Of a stretch of 64,000 nucleotides of DNA, positions 34,955 through 44,816 are shown piece by piece (the first letter of the stretch is position 1; each line of letters opens with the position of its first letter). A program made the translations under genes and the position numbers. The notes beneath the pieces are model-generated. The model saw only the letters and a list, made by a program, of their open reading frames with translations, searched no databases and was not told the DNA's origin. Source of the DNA: Psychroserpens ponticola (GTDB lineage: Bacteria > Bacteroidota > Bacteroidia > Flavobacteriales > Flavobacteriaceae); NCBI RefSeq assembly GCF_023556315.2, contig NZ_CP116221.1, forward strand, positions 124,001 through 188,000, read 5' to 3'.

Positions 34955-37900
34955 TTATTTAATTGATATTTCATCTACAAAAATCCAGCTTTTGCCATCT
35001 TGAGGATTGCCTAAATGCCAAGTCGGTAACTCTCCCATTTTTTTAGCTATAATTTTGACGTAGCGATAATGTTCTGAAGGAATTTTAAAAGCTAAATTTT
35101 TAATGATGATATCTTCATTTTTAAAAGCTGCATCTATTTTTATGGTTTCAATAGATTTGTATTGTGTTCCGTCTTTTGAAACTAAGCATTCTACTTCAGT
35201 TGGATAAAAAATCCAAGCACCTTGGTCTTGTAGAAAGTTCACGTTTACATTTTGAATTGGTTTGATACGACCTAAATCGATAGTGGAAATCAAGTCTTCA
35301 TTCCAATAGCCTTGCCAAGTTCCAGTTCTAAAATCTTGTGTTCCAAAAACACCATCAATTAATGCTTCATTTCCACCAGCATTGTATTGATTTGCATATT
35401 CGGTTTCGAGTTTAATTGACAGATTTGGATCTATCTTATAAAATTTGGTTTCGACTGTTGCACTTTTGATTCCGTTGTTTTCAGAATAGACTTTAAGAGT
35501 TGTTGGTTCAGAAATAATTAAAGGGTTTTCAAATGCTATAAATTCTGAATTGTCGAAACTGTAAAAAATAGACGCTTCATTATCGACATTATCTAAAATC
35601 ACTTCAGTTTCACCTTTAAAAGTAACTTCACCTTTTGCAATAAAAGGTACTGGAACAATTAAATGTTCGACAATTTCAGTTTTTGGTTCTTGTCCATCGA
35701 GAGTTCCCCAAATAGTTGACTGTCCTGTCATGTGAAATTCTAATAATCCACCTTTCAAGATGTCTTCATGAAATAGATAACTTCTGTTTAATGTTTCACC
35801 ATTTAAAGAAACATTTTCGATGTATTTATTGGTTTCAGTTAAATTATGAGCAATAATTGAAAATTTCTTTCCATTTTCTAAATTAATAGTTGCTTTGTCA
35901 AATAAAGGTGAACTAATAATATACTGGTTACTACCAGGAGTTACAGGATAGAATCCCATTGAAGAAAACACGTACCACGCACTCATTTGTCCGCAATCTT
36001 CATTGCCAGAAATACCATCAGGTTCGTTGGTATATAATTCGGTTAATATCTGATGAACTTTCTCCTGAGTTTTATGTGGTTTGTTAACGAAATTATAGAG
36101 GTAAGCCATATGATGACTTGGTTCGTTTCCGTGAGCATATTGCCCTATAAGGCCAGTGATGTCAGATTGACTTCTGCCAGAAGTTTCAGCTTGAGCACTA
36201 AATAATTCATCGAGTTGCGTTTCTAATTTATCTTTTCCGCCGAGAAGATTAGTAAAACCAGTAATATCTTGAGGCACATAAAAACTGTATTGCCAAGCGT
36301 TGGCTTCAGTGTAATTAAAGTTCACTTCATAAGGGTCAAAAGGAGCAAACCACGTATTTCTGAAACGACCTCTCATAAACTGTGTTTCTGAATCGTAACT
36401 ATTCTTGTAGTACTGTGCTCTTTCAGTATAAGTTTTATAATCTTCTTCTTTTTTCATAGACTTAGCCATTTGAGCAATGGTCCAATCGTCATAAGCATAT
36501 TCTAAGGTTTTAGACACGGATTCGCTTTCTTCTTCCACAGGAATAAATCCAAATGTTTTATAAGATTTAAGTCCGAGTTTATCTCGAGTTGCCGAATGTT
36601 TCATCGCTTCAAACGCTTTTTCAACGTTATAATCATTTATACCTTTTAAATAAGCATCAACAATTACTGGAGCCGCATGGTAGCCAATCATACAACCTGT
36701 ATAATTCGCACTTAAGTCCCAGATTGGCATGATACCACCTTCTTCATATTTAGCGATAAAAGTATTGATAAAGTCATTAGTTCGATCTTGTTCGATAATA
36801 GTATATAATGGATGTGCGGCACGATAAGTGTCCCAAAGTGAGAATACTGTGTAATAATCAAAATTTGAGGTTTCATGAATTTTTAAGTCTATGCCTCGAT
36901 AACGGCCATCTACATCTTGGTATAAATTTGGAGCTATCATTGTGTGGTACAATGCAGTATAAAAATTGGTTTTGTGATCTTCGTTTTGTGATTCAATAAC
37001 TATTTTTTCAAGTTGCGTTTCCCATTTCTTTTGTGCTTCTGTTTTTATTTGCTCAAAGGTTTTGCTGCCTATTTCGGCTTCGAGATTTTTAAGAGCACCT
37101 TCTTGGTCAACTGCACTAATACCAATTTTTACAAAAACGGGTTCATTAGTCGAATTGTCAAATTCAATAGCTGCTTTTTTACTAATATATTTATAGTTTT
37201 TAGAGATAGGAGCACCTCTTTCTAGGTATGTAATATTCTTGATAGGTTTTGAAAAACGAATTGTATAAAACAAGCGTTGATCTGTTGCCCAAGCTTTAGA
37301 ATGTCTGAATCCAGTAATTGTAGAATCGTTAATCATTTGGATTCTATAGTCTAACAATTCATCACGATGGTCTAAATCTAAGATGACATATTGGTTTCTT
37401 GAAGATGGATAATTATATTTATGAATGCCACTTCGATTAGAAACAGTTAATGCTACTTCAATGTTTGTAGAATCTAAAAGCACTTTATAAAAACCAGCTT
37501 CAGCAGTTTCATTGTCATGCGAAAAGTGCGCACGATAACCCGATTTTCCGTCGCTACCATTATTAAAGTTGATTGTATTTGTGGGCATCAAAAGGATGTC
37601 GCCATAATCACTTACACCTGTTCCGCTTAGGTGTGTGTGAGAAAACCCATAAATATAGTCGTCGCTATAGTGATAACCAGAACAACCATCCCAACCAACT
37701 AATCTTGTGTCTGGACTAAGTTGCATCATTCCAAACGGCATTGAGGCACCAGGATAGGTGTGACCATGACCTCCAGTTCCAATAAAAGGGTTTATATAAT
37801 TAATAAGTTCTGTATCTTTTTTTGCGATATATGTCTCAGAATCAGGGTTACAACTCGATAAAATGAAAGCTATAAAAACAAAAGAAAAAAGTAATCTCAT
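34955..37900 (-). CDS. GH92 alpha-mannosidase lipoprotein
   Basis: Calcium-dependent exo-alpha-mannosidase of 981 residues, acting on alpha-linked mannose of high-mannose N-glycans. A lipoprotein signal (FIAFILSSC, Cys17) places it on a membrane surface. The N-terminal beta-domain holds YINPFIGTGGHGHTYPGASM and GFSHTHLSGTG; the (alpha/alpha)6 part has LWDTYRAAHPLY, GNEPSHHMAYLYNF and SGNEDCGQMSAWYVFSSMGF with the acidic catalytic residues. The last roughly 140 residues look like an F5/8 type C carbohydrate-binding domain. First gene of the run GH92-permease-glycosylasparaginase. Confidence 0.96.
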   Translation of the reverse strand: MRLLFSFVFIAFILSSCNPDSETYIAKKDTELINYINPFIGTGGHGHTYPGASMPFGMMQLSPDTRLVGWDGCSGYHYSDDYIYGFSHTHLSGTGVSDYGDILLMPTNTINFNNGSDGKSGYRAHFSHDNETAEAGFYKVLLDSTNIEVALTVSNRSGIHKYNYPSSRNQYVILDLDHRDELLDYRIQMINDSTITGFRHSKAWATDQRLFYTIRFSKPIKNITYLERGAPISKNYKYISKKAAIEFDNSTNEPVFVKIGISAVDQEGALKNLEAEIGSKTFEQIKTEAQKKWETQLEKIVIESQNEDHKTNFYTALYHTMIAPNLYQDVDGRYRGIDLKIHETSNFDYYTVFSLWDTYRAAHPLYTIIEQDRTNDFINTFIAKYEEGGIMPIWDLSANYTGCMIGYHAAPVIVDAYLKGINDYNVEKAFEAMKHSATRDKLGLKSYKTFGFIPVEEESESVSKTLEYAYDDWTIAQMAKSMKKEEDYKTYTERAQYYKNSYDSETQFMRGRFRNTWFAPFDPYEVNFNYTEANAWQYSFYVPQDITGFTNLLGGKDKLETQLDELFSAQAETSGRSQSDITGLIGQYAHGNEPSHHMAYLYNFVNKPHKTQEKVHQILTELYTNEPDGISGNEDCGQMSAWYVFSSMGFYPVTPGSNQYIISSPLFDKATINLENGKKFSIIAHNLTETNKYIENVSLNGETLNRSYLFHEDILKGGLLEFHMTGQSTIWGTLDGQEPKTEIVEHLIVPVPFIAKGEVTFKGETEVILDNVDNEASIFYSFDNSEFIAFENPLIISEPTTLKVYSENNGIKSATVETKFYKIDPNLSIKLETEYANQYNAGGNEALIDGVFGTQDFRTGTWQGYWNEDLISTIDLGRIKPIQNVNVNFLQDQGAWIFYPTEVECLVSKDGTQYKSIETIKIDAAFKNEDIIIKNLAFKIPSEHYRYVKIIAKKMGELPTWHLGNPQDGKSWIFVDEISIK

Positions 37901-37991
37901 GAAAGGCTTTTTTATTCGAATGAAAAGATAGTAAATCTTAAGGTATAGTTAAATATGTTTTTCATCTATATAGTTACATTTTAAAATGGGT

Positions 37992-37999
37992 TACCTTTG
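37992..37999 (+). promoter_or_regulatory. -7 promoter box of the metallophosphoesterase gene
   Basis: TACCTTTG matches TAnnTTTG and ends 14 bases before the ATG at 38014, implying a very short leader. Confidence 0.5.
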
Positions 38000-38013
38000 A
38001 AAAAACTACAGGT

Positions 38014-39243
38014 ATGGTGCGTTGGATTATCTTTATTTTAATCTATTTTCTTTTTTCAGTATATGGTTATCAAGCCATTAAAACAGTAACTAAAATAAGT
38101 TGGTTGCATTATCTTTTTATAGCTATTGCAATTATAGTAGCAGGGAATTTTATTTATCAATTTTCGGTAGGAGCTGAAGGTCGAGTTCTTAATCCTGCCA
38201 AAAGTTATGCTTTTGGATTTTTACTGGCTTTTATGTCTTTAAATTTAATTATTGTACCTATCCTGATTGGAGAAGATATTATTCGAGTTTTTCTAGGTGT
38301 GTATGACAAACTTTTTGCAACAAAAGAATCATTCTACTTACCGTCAAGACGAAAGTTTATTAGTACTGTCGCACTTGGATTAGCTGCAATACCATTTGCA
38401 TCTTTGCTTTATGGAATGTATAGAGGGAAATATCGATTTAGAGTTTTAGATTATGTGCTTCACTTTGAAGACTTACCTGAGGCTTTTGATGGTTATAAAA
38501 TCACTCAAATTAGTGATATCCATTCCGGAAGTTTTGACAACAGAGAAAAGATAAAGTATGGTATTGACTTGATTAATGAACAACAGTCAGATGTGATTAT
38601 GTTTACTGGTGATATGGTAAACAACAAAGCTTCAGAAATGTTGCCTTGGAAAGATCTTTTTGGCACATTGAAGGCTAAAGATGGTGTGTTTTCAGTTTTA
38701 GGAAACCATGATTATGGCGATTATGTAAGTTGGGATACAAAGGAAGAGAAAGCTCGAAATCTAGATGCTTTAAAAGCACTTCAAAAAGAAATGGGTTATA
38801 ATTTGTTATTAAATGAATCTCATTTTTTAGAACGAAATGGAGAACGAATTGCTATTGTAGGTGTAGAAAATTGGGGAAAAGGTGGATTTAAAAAAGCTGG
38901 AGATTTGAAGAAGGCATCTGCACAAGTCGCTTCTGAAGATTTTAAAATATTAATGAGCCATGATCCTAGTCATTGGGAAGCTGAGGTTGTAAATGATGAA
39001 TACCATTACCATTTAACTTTGAGTGGTCATACACATGGGATGCAATTTGGTATTGAAATTCCTGGTTGGATAAAATGGAGTCCTGTAAAATGGAGGTATA
39101 AACATTGGGCTGGAATTTATAAAGAATTAGGACAATATATAAATGTAAATAGAGGATTTGGTTATTTAGGTTATCCTGGTCGAGTTGGAATTTGGCCTGA
39201 GGTAACTGTGATTACACTTAAAAAAGGCTCAAATAATGCATAA
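38014..39243 (+). CDS. membrane-anchored metallophosphoesterase (YkuE/YaeI-like)
   Basis: Calcineurin-like phosphoesterase of 409 residues with three or four N-terminal membrane helices (about 1-135) and a catalytic domain behind. The dimetal motifs are all present: QISDIHSG, FTGDMVNN, LGNHDYGD, MSHDP and LSGHTHGMQFG. The arrangement matches proteins that act on membrane lipids or UDP-sugar lipids at the inner membrane, but the substrate cannot be told. The thioredoxin-like gene follows 54 bases downstream with its own promoter box. Confidence 0.92.
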   Translation: MVRWIIFILIYFLFSVYGYQAIKTVTKISWLHYLFIAIAIIVAGNFIYQFSVGAEGRVLNPAKSYAFGFLLAFMSLNLIIVPILIGEDIIRVFLGVYDKLFATKESFYLPSRRKFISTVALGLAAIPFASLLYGMYRGKYRFRVLDYVLHFEDLPEAFDGYKITQISDIHSGSFDNREKIKYGIDLINEQQSDVIMFTGDMVNNKASEMLPWKDLFGTLKAKDGVFSVLGNHDYGDYVSWDTKEEKARNLDALKALQKEMGYNLLLNESHFLERNGERIAIVGVENWGKGGFKKAGDLKKASAQVASEDFKILMSHDPSHWEAEVVNDEYHYHLTLSGHTHGMQFGIEIPGWIKWSPVKWRYKHWAGIYKELGQYINVNRGFGYLGYPGRVGIWPEVTVITLKKGSNNA

Positions 39244-39257
39244 TAGTGTGGAAATGT

Positions 39258-39265
39258 TATATTTG
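39258..39265 (+). promoter_or_regulatory. -7 promoter box of the thioredoxin-like gene
   Basis: Exact TATATTTG (consensus TAnnTTTG), 32 bases upstream of the ATG at 39298. Confidence 0.5.
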
Positions 39266-39297
39266 TAGTAACATGTTTAATTTAAAAGTTTAAACGT

Positions 39298-39594
39298 ATG
39301 TCAAAATTTGGGGAACTTATAGATGTTGATATTCCTGTTTTATTGGATTTTTTCACTGAATGGAATGAACAATCTACAGCAATGCATCCTGTAATGCGTG
39401 ATGTAGCAGCAGCTCTTGGTGATAAAGCTAAGGTTATAAAAATAGATGTTGATAAGAACAAAGAATTAGCTGAAGCACTTCGTGTTAAAGGCTTGCCAAC
39501 ACTTATTATTTATAAAAATGGCGAAATGAAATGGCGTCATAGTGGAGAACAAGATGCTAATACACTTATTGGGATTGTTCAAGAGTTTCTTTAG
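39298..39594 (+). CDS. thioredoxin-fold protein without active-site cysteines
   Basis: Protein of 98 residues with the length and order of thioredoxin: VLLDFFTEW before the active-site position, the central KVIKIDVDKNKELAEALRVK, the cis-proline loop GLPTLIIYKNGE and the C-terminal helix. The WCGPC site is replaced by WNEQST and the whole protein contains no cysteine, so it cannot do disulfide exchange. It may be a chaperone-like or structural thioredoxin. No signal peptide. Its TAG stop overlaps the stop of the convergent deacetylase gene. Confidence 0.9.
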   Translation: MSKFGELIDVDIPVLLDFFTEWNEQSTAMHPVMRDVAAALGDKAKVIKIDVDKNKELAEALRVKGLPTLIIYKNGEMKWRHSGEQDANTLIGIVQEFL

Positions 39595-40232
39595 AAATTC
39601 AAGGATTTAAAGTTAAAACCAGCTTCGCTAAAATATTCCAAAACTTTCGGAAGTGCATACATCATATTTTTTGATGCTTTTATGCTATCGTGAAAAACGA
39701 TAATACTACCTTTTTTGCTTTTTGAAATGACATTGTTTAAACACTCTTCTCTTGAAGTTTCTTTCTGCCAATCGAAAGATAATACGTCCCACATAATAAC
39801 TTTATAATTTAAAGCAATTAGTTTTTTGCCTTGTTTTGGTTTTATTTGTCCGTATGGAGGCCTAAATAAATGAGATCTTTCAGATCGTTGTAGTTCTATT
39901 TGCTTTTCAGCCTGTAGAACTTCTGAAATATAGGTTTTGGTTTTTGTTTTCCAACCTTTAACATGGTGTTGGGTGTGATTTCCTATCGTGTGACCTGCTT
40001 TTATAATGTTTTGAAATATCTCAGGATGCTTTTCAATATTTGCACCAATACAAAAAAACGTAGCTTTTGCGTTATACTGTTTGAGTATGTCTAAGGTCCA
40101 ATTTGTGACTTTTGGAGTTGGTCCATCATCAAAAGTCAAATATAATTCTTTAGTATTGGTTGGAATATCCCAAACATAATTTGGAAACATTTTTTTTGCT
40201 ACTAATGGCGTTTTAACAGGTGTGATTTTCAC
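39591..40232 (-). CDS. polysaccharide deacetylase (NodB-type)
   Basis: Carbohydrate esterase family 4 protein of 213 residues, which removes acetyl groups from GlcNAc-type polymers. Motifs: YLTFDDGPTP with the catalytic and metal Asp, the HXXXH-type metal site GHTIGNHTQHH, FRPPYGQIK and a late WDVLSFDW. The N-terminus has no obvious signal peptide, so location is unclear. The start is GTG at 40232, six bases after the stop of the DUF2723 gene, suggesting an operon. Substrate unknown. Confidence 0.92.
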   Translation of the reverse strand: MKITPVKTPLVAKKMFPNYVWDIPTNTKELYLTFDDGPTPKVTNWTLDILKQYNAKATFFCIGANIEKHPEIFQNIIKAGHTIGNHTQHHVKGWKTKTKTYISEVLQAEKQIELQRSERSHLFRPPYGQIKPKQGKKLIALNYKVIMWDVLSFDWQKETSREECLNNVISKSKKGSIIVFHDSIKASKNMMYALPKVLEYFSEAGFNFKSLNF

Positions 40233-40238
40233 AATTCA

Positions 40239-43200
40239 CTATTGATCTAATTTTAGAATACTATCTATAGTATCTTTTGCAATATCAACATCTTCTCTTA
40301 AGTAATCATCATCAACAGGCTCATCTTCATCAGTAAAATGCCTAAAGAGTCTAAGATAATTGTTGAATTTCTCTGTTTCTTTTAATGCTAACTCCTTATC
40401 ATCATAAATGACCAGCAAATCAACTAATCCTCTATAGCGCTCAATATCTGAAACAATTTCGTCGAGATATCGTGTTTGATTTTCAATTGATAGTTCGCTG
40501 TAATACTTTAAACTTTCTTGATATTTTATTGCAATATCTTGGTACAGTTTTCTAGCTTTTTCGGTCTTTTCAATTTCAAAATATGCACCAATATAAGGCT
40601 CTAGTAAAGTGTAATATCCAAATTTATCAACAGGCATTTTTTCCATTGCTAAATCGGCTATTTTTTCTGCTTTATCTGGTTGGTCTTCATTAATAAGTTG
40701 TTCTATTAAACGAGCAAGATTACCTCTATAAGTTATGCCGTTTTTTCGAGTTTCAACATCATGGTAAATAGCGTCACTACCACTATTTCCCCAGCCCCAA
40801 GACATTACTTTTTCGTACATCAATTCAGAATCAATTCGACCCATATCAAATGGATTAGCTCTATCAATAGCTGTTTTAATAGGTACTAATTTGTAACACA
40901 AACCATCTAATTGAAGGAAATCTTTCATCCAAATATAATCTTCATCACTAAAAGCACCTCCTGTGAAATATATAGGACGTTTCCAATCGTTATTTGCTAC
41001 GATATCTAACATCAATAATCTGTTTTTGTATAAAGCACTACTTTTAATCTCAACGTCTAAATAAGGTAGTATTTTATCAGCATCTTTATGCTTAACTATA
41101 CCATTGTCTAAAACAGTTTGTTTGTCAACAGGAACTCTAATATATCTCGTTGGGAAATAATTTGAATTCAGCAATTGTGATGGATAACCACTAGGATCTT
41201 CACCTTCACGCTGTAAAATGTATTTCAGTTTATATTTAGGGTCATCATTAGCAATAAAATTCATGAAGTCTTTTATCATTAACGTGTCATCTGTAATTTC
41301 TCGCCTCATTACATAATCTCTAGTTCCGTATTTATACTGATCATGAGTCAATTGAGAAGGAATTGGGTCACTTTCGTATGCTTTTCGTTTCATTTGATCA
41401 ATATACCAATCGGTTTGAAACAGACTTGTATTAACAACTCTAACATCAGTTCGAACACCTTCAATTTCTTGCAAATACCAAAGAGGGAAACTGTCGTTGT
41501 CACCAATGGTGAAAAGTATTGCATTTTGTGCACAAGATTCTAAATATTGTCTTGCCATGGCATTGGCAGTATACTTGTCAGATCTATCGTGGTCGTCCCA
41601 ATTATTAGCTGCTAAAATACCAGGAACTAAAACCAAACAAGCGATAGTGATCGTTGGAGCTAAAAACTTTGAGGTCACTTGAGTTCTTAAAAGATCATAA
41701 ATGGCATAAACTCCAAAGCCAATCCAAATTGCAAACACATAAAAAGATCCTACTACAGAGTAGTCTCGTTCCCTTGGTTCAAATGGTCTTACATTGGTAT
41801 AAAATTGAATAGCCAATCCTGTAAACAAAAAGAATACTAGCATCACCCAAAACCGTTTAGGATCTTTAGACATGAGATAAAAGAATCCAATAAGTCCTAA
41901 TAAAAATGGAAGGAAATAATAGGTGTTTCTAGCTTTGTTGTTTTCAACATCACTAGGCAAATTGTCTTGAGACATACCTAGATGAATTTCATCTATAAAA
42001 TCAATTCCGCTAATCCAATTACCATGTAAATCTGTATATTTTCCTTGAATATCGTCTTGACGTCCTGTGAAATTCCACATAAAATATCGCCAATACATAT
42101 AGCCTAATTGATAATCTATCATGTAATGAAAATTATCTAAAAGAGAAGGTTTTTCGATATCTAAATATTGTTGCCCAAATTGTTTCAGAAACATATGATA
42201 ATCTTCATAATCAACTTGACCTTCCATAACATCCTTTCTGAAGGCATTTACTTGTTCTTTAATGCTATTCACTCTTAAGTTAGAATACTGACTTGCTTCG
42301 TCATTTGGATAGCCTTGAGCAATGGCATCATTGTAAAGTGTAATACCTAAATCGGGTTTGATTTTGAACTCAAGTAAATTGGTAAACATCATATAGTTTT
42401 CAGCATGTTCTGTGCTCCACATACGTGGCAAAACTGCTGCTTGAACAGAATTGTAATTTTGCTTGGAATTTTTATATTCATTTACAATGACATACTCGCC
42501 TTTATCATAGTCTTTTTCATATTTAGGTTTATCATCAATGTAAGGGTTGTTTTCATCTAAACCTGTATACTGTTCTGTAAAAAGTGGACCATAAAACAAG
42601 TGTGTTTCAGGATATTGTTCTAAGTTATAATATGCTAGAAGCTCTCTTGCACTTGATGGGTTATTTTCGTTAATAATTACATTTGCATTTGCTCTTATTG
42701 GTAGCATTAGCCATGATGAAAATCCGATAAAAATGAAGATTAAACACAAAATAAGAGTGTTGGCATATTTTAAGCCTTTCTTCTTTGTTTTTTTTAAACT
42801 GAAATAAAATATTGCAATTAGTGTTAATCCAGCAATTATCGACCCCGAATTAAAAGGTAAGCCTATAGTGTTGACGAAGAATATTTCTGATACACTAAAT
42901 AATTTTAAGGCATTTGGAAGCAGTAATTTAAATATGAATAATAAGATGGCAACTGCAACTACATTTGCTACTATAAAATTCTTAGGATTGACCTTTTTAT
43001 AATTCTTGAAAAAGTAAATTAAGCCAAGAGCAGGTATGGTTAAAAGTCCCATAAAGTGTACGCCAAATGAAAGTCCGATTACAAATGCAATTAAGATTAA
43101 CCATTTATGACCTCTAGGCTTGTTCATGTCTTGTTCCCAGCGTAAACCTAAATAAAACAAAATCGCCATAATTAGTGTAGCCATTGCATACACTTCAGTT

Positions 43201-43634
43201 TCAACAGCATTAAACCAAAACGAATCAGTAAATGTAAATGCTAAACTGCCAACAAAAGCACTACCTAGAATTGCAATTGATCCATTTTGAGTGACTTCAC
43301 CTTCATTAGATACTAGTTTTTTTAATAATAAACTAATTGTCCAAAACATGAAAAGGATAGTGAAAGCACTAGCAACGCCACTCATCATGTTCATCATCAT
43401 ACCAATTAATTCATTATTCCCAAAAGTAAAAATCGAGAAAAAAGCACCTAAGATTTGAAACAAAGGAGCTCCAGGTGGATGCCCAACTTGTAACTTTGAA
43501 GAAGTTAAGATGTATTCGCCAGCATCCCAGAAACTTACAGTGGGTTCAATGGTTAATGCATATGTAATCAATGCTATTGTAAACGTAAACCATCCTAAAA
43601 TGGTATTCCATTTCTTGAAGTTGAAATGTGTCAT
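40239..43634 (-). CDS. DUF2723 (TMEM260-like) membrane protein, putative O-glycosyltransferase
   Basis: Protein of 1131 residues. About a dozen membrane helices occupy the first 700 residues, followed by a large soluble part with helical repeat character. The opening PTVSFWDAGEYILTSSKLQV then GHPPGAPLF is the DUF2723 signature and resembles the Asp-bearing first loop of protein mannosyltransferases. Eukaryotic TMEM260 in this family is an O-mannosyltransferase, so a glycosyltransferase role is a reasonable inference. I chose the ATG at 43634 over the TTG at 43640. The deacetylase gene follows after six bases. Confidence 0.87.
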   Translation of the reverse strand: MTHFNFKKWNTILGWFTFTIALITYALTIEPTVSFWDAGEYILTSSKLQVGHPPGAPLFQILGAFFSIFTFGNNELIGMMMNMMSGVASAFTILFMFWTISLLLKKLVSNEGEVTQNGSIAILGSAFVGSLAFTFTDSFWFNAVETEVYAMATLIMAILFYLGLRWEQDMNKPRGHKWLILIAFVIGLSFGVHFMGLLTIPALGLIYFFKNYKKVNPKNFIVANVVAVAILLFIFKLLLPNALKLFSVSEIFFVNTIGLPFNSGSIIAGLTLIAIFYFSLKKTKKKGLKYANTLILCLIFIFIGFSSWLMLPIRANANVIINENNPSSARELLAYYNLEQYPETHLFYGPLFTEQYTGLDENNPYIDDKPKYEKDYDKGEYVIVNEYKNSKQNYNSVQAAVLPRMWSTEHAENYMMFTNLLEFKIKPDLGITLYNDAIAQGYPNDEASQYSNLRVNSIKEQVNAFRKDVMEGQVDYEDYHMFLKQFGQQYLDIEKPSLLDNFHYMIDYQLGYMYWRYFMWNFTGRQDDIQGKYTDLHGNWISGIDFIDEIHLGMSQDNLPSDVENNKARNTYYFLPFLLGLIGFFYLMSKDPKRFWVMLVFFLFTGLAIQFYTNVRPFEPRERDYSVVGSFYVFAIWIGFGVYAIYDLLRTQVTSKFLAPTITIACLVLVPGILAANNWDDHDRSDKYTANAMARQYLESCAQNAILFTIGDNDSFPLWYLQEIEGVRTDVRVVNTSLFQTDWYIDQMKRKAYESDPIPSQLTHDQYKYGTRDYVMRREITDDTLMIKDFMNFIANDDPKYKLKYILQREGEDPSGYPSQLLNSNYFPTRYIRVPVDKQTVLDNGIVKHKDADKILPYLDVEIKSSALYKNRLLMLDIVANNDWKRPIYFTGGAFSDEDYIWMKDFLQLDGLCYKLVPIKTAIDRANPFDMGRIDSELMYEKVMSWGWGNSGSDAIYHDVETRKNGITYRGNLARLIEQLINEDQPDKAEKIADLAMEKMPVDKFGYYTLLEPYIGAYFEIEKTEKARKLYQDIAIKYQESLKYYSELSIENQTRYLDEIVSDIERYRGLVDLLVIYDDKELALKETEKFNNYLRLFRHFTDEDEPVDDDYLREDVDIAKDTIDSILKLDQ

Positions 43635-43735
43635 ATTCAAGGTCTATTAGTGCGAGCGAATTTAGTAATAATTATATGAAACGCTCAAGTTTTTAAGTAA
43701 ACGTTATACTTTTTTGATTATTTTATAGAATTTTG

Positions 43736-43766
43736 TTTGTACAAATAAAACTTTGTACTAAATTTG
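43736..43766 (+). promoter_or_regulatory. promoter of tRNA-Gln
   Basis: TTTG (43736-43739), 19-base spacer, then TAAATTTG (43759-43766): both elements fit the Bacteroidota -33/-7 consensus at the usual spacing. The tRNA begins 17 bases downstream. Confidence 0.7.
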
Positions 43767-43783
43767 CACCCTCTTTAAGAGAT

Positions 43784-43856
43784 TGGCCTATGGTGTAACT
43801 GGCAACACATTGGTTTTTGGTACCAAAGAGTCTAGGTTCGATCCCTAGTGGGCCAA
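43784..43856 (+). tRNA. tRNA-Gln (UUG)
   Basis: Cloverleaf of 73 bases: acceptor TGGCCTA with TGGGCCA, D stem GTGT/ACAC with GG in the loop, anticodon stem TTGGT/ACCAA with loop TTTTGGT (anticodon TTG at positions 34-36), and T arm CTAGG-TTCGATC-CCTAG. The discriminator is A and CCA is not encoded. It has its own promoter and a terminator immediately behind. Confidence 0.95.
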
Positions 43857-43857
43857 C

Positions 43858-43892
43858 AAAAAAGTCTTCCAATTATTTGGAAGACTTTTTCT
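43858..43892. terminator. terminator behind tRNA-Gln
   Basis: GTCTTCCAA (43864-43872), TTAT loop, TTGGAAGAC (43877-43885), with A-run before and T-run after, so it can serve the tRNA and the convergent universal stress protein gene. Confidence 0.9.
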
Positions 43893-43908
43893 TTTATAAA
43901 TTTGTTTG

Positions 43909-44733
43909 TTATATTTTGAATGTAATTACTGGTCTATTGGCATGATTTACTAAATCCTCACTAATACTTCCATTAAAAAAATGTGCAATACCTTGCCTGC
44001 CATGTGTGCTAATCCCAATAAGATCTGCGTCAATATCTTTTGAAAAGTTTAAAATCCCTTTTTCAACACTATCATCATTATATATGTTGATCGTATAATT
44101 TTTAAAGCTATAATCTTCTATAAAAGTATTAATACGCTCTTTTGCATTTTTAGTAGTTGTAAAATTACCTGCAGTATTTACCATTAACAAATGAACCTTA
44201 GCTCCAAATGCTGTAGCAAATTCAGATGCTTGACGATAGGTTTCTTTACTGTCATTTTTGAAATCTGAAGCAAAGACCAAATCGTCTATGCTAAATTCCT
44301 CATGCTCGTTTTTTATAACTAATACAGGTATGTCAGACATTCTAACAACCTTTTCAGCGTTAGAGCCAACAAACATTTCTTTAAAACCACTAGCACCATG
44401 TGAACCCATGATAATTATTTCTGCACCTTGCTCATGACATATATCTGTAACATTATTAAATGATGCTTCAGGTTTAACAATTTCATGAACAGTAATATCT
44501 TTTAAATAATCACTTTCCATAATTTCTTCAAACTTTTTATGAGCCATTTTCATAAAAAACATTACCTCTGGAACTTCAACATGCGAATTTACAGCATCAA
44601 TTTCTTGCATTGGAATTTCTAACATGTGTAATAAATAAATTTCACTACCATGCTTCTTTGCAATCTGCGCAGCTACTTTTAATGCGTTTTCTGCTTCTTG
44701 TGAAAAGTCTGTTGGAACTAATATTTTTTTCAT
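43909..44733 (-). CDS. tandem universal stress protein (UspA family)
   Basis: Cytoplasmic protein of 274 residues made of two Usp domains. Domain 1 (1-145) starts MKKILVPTDFSQEAENAL and has the ATP-binding pattern GSHGASGFKEMFVGSNAEKV. Domain 2 (about 150-274) has a matching ISTHGRQGIAHFFNGSISED. Both G-rich loops are intact, so nucleotide binding is expected. It is a single gene, convergent with tRNA-Gln. The particular stress response is unknown. Confidence 0.93.
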   Translation of the reverse strand: MKKILVPTDFSQEAENALKVAAQIAKKHGSEIYLLHMLEIPMQEIDAVNSHVEVPEVMFFMKMAHKKFEEIMESDYLKDITVHEIVKPEASFNNVTDICHEQGAEIIIMGSHGASGFKEMFVGSNAEKVVRMSDIPVLVIKNEHEEFSIDDLVFASDFKNDSKETYRQASEFATAFGAKVHLLMVNTAGNFTTTKNAKERINTFIEDYSFKNYTINIYNDDSVEKGILNFSKDIDADLIGISTHGRQGIAHFFNGSISEDLVNHANRPVITFKI

Positions 44734-44816
44734 AAAGTTTAAGGTTGATTTTAATTACCTAAATTTAATAATAAAAATCGACATATCACAGCTTGGTGAA
44801 ATCAATATAATTATTG

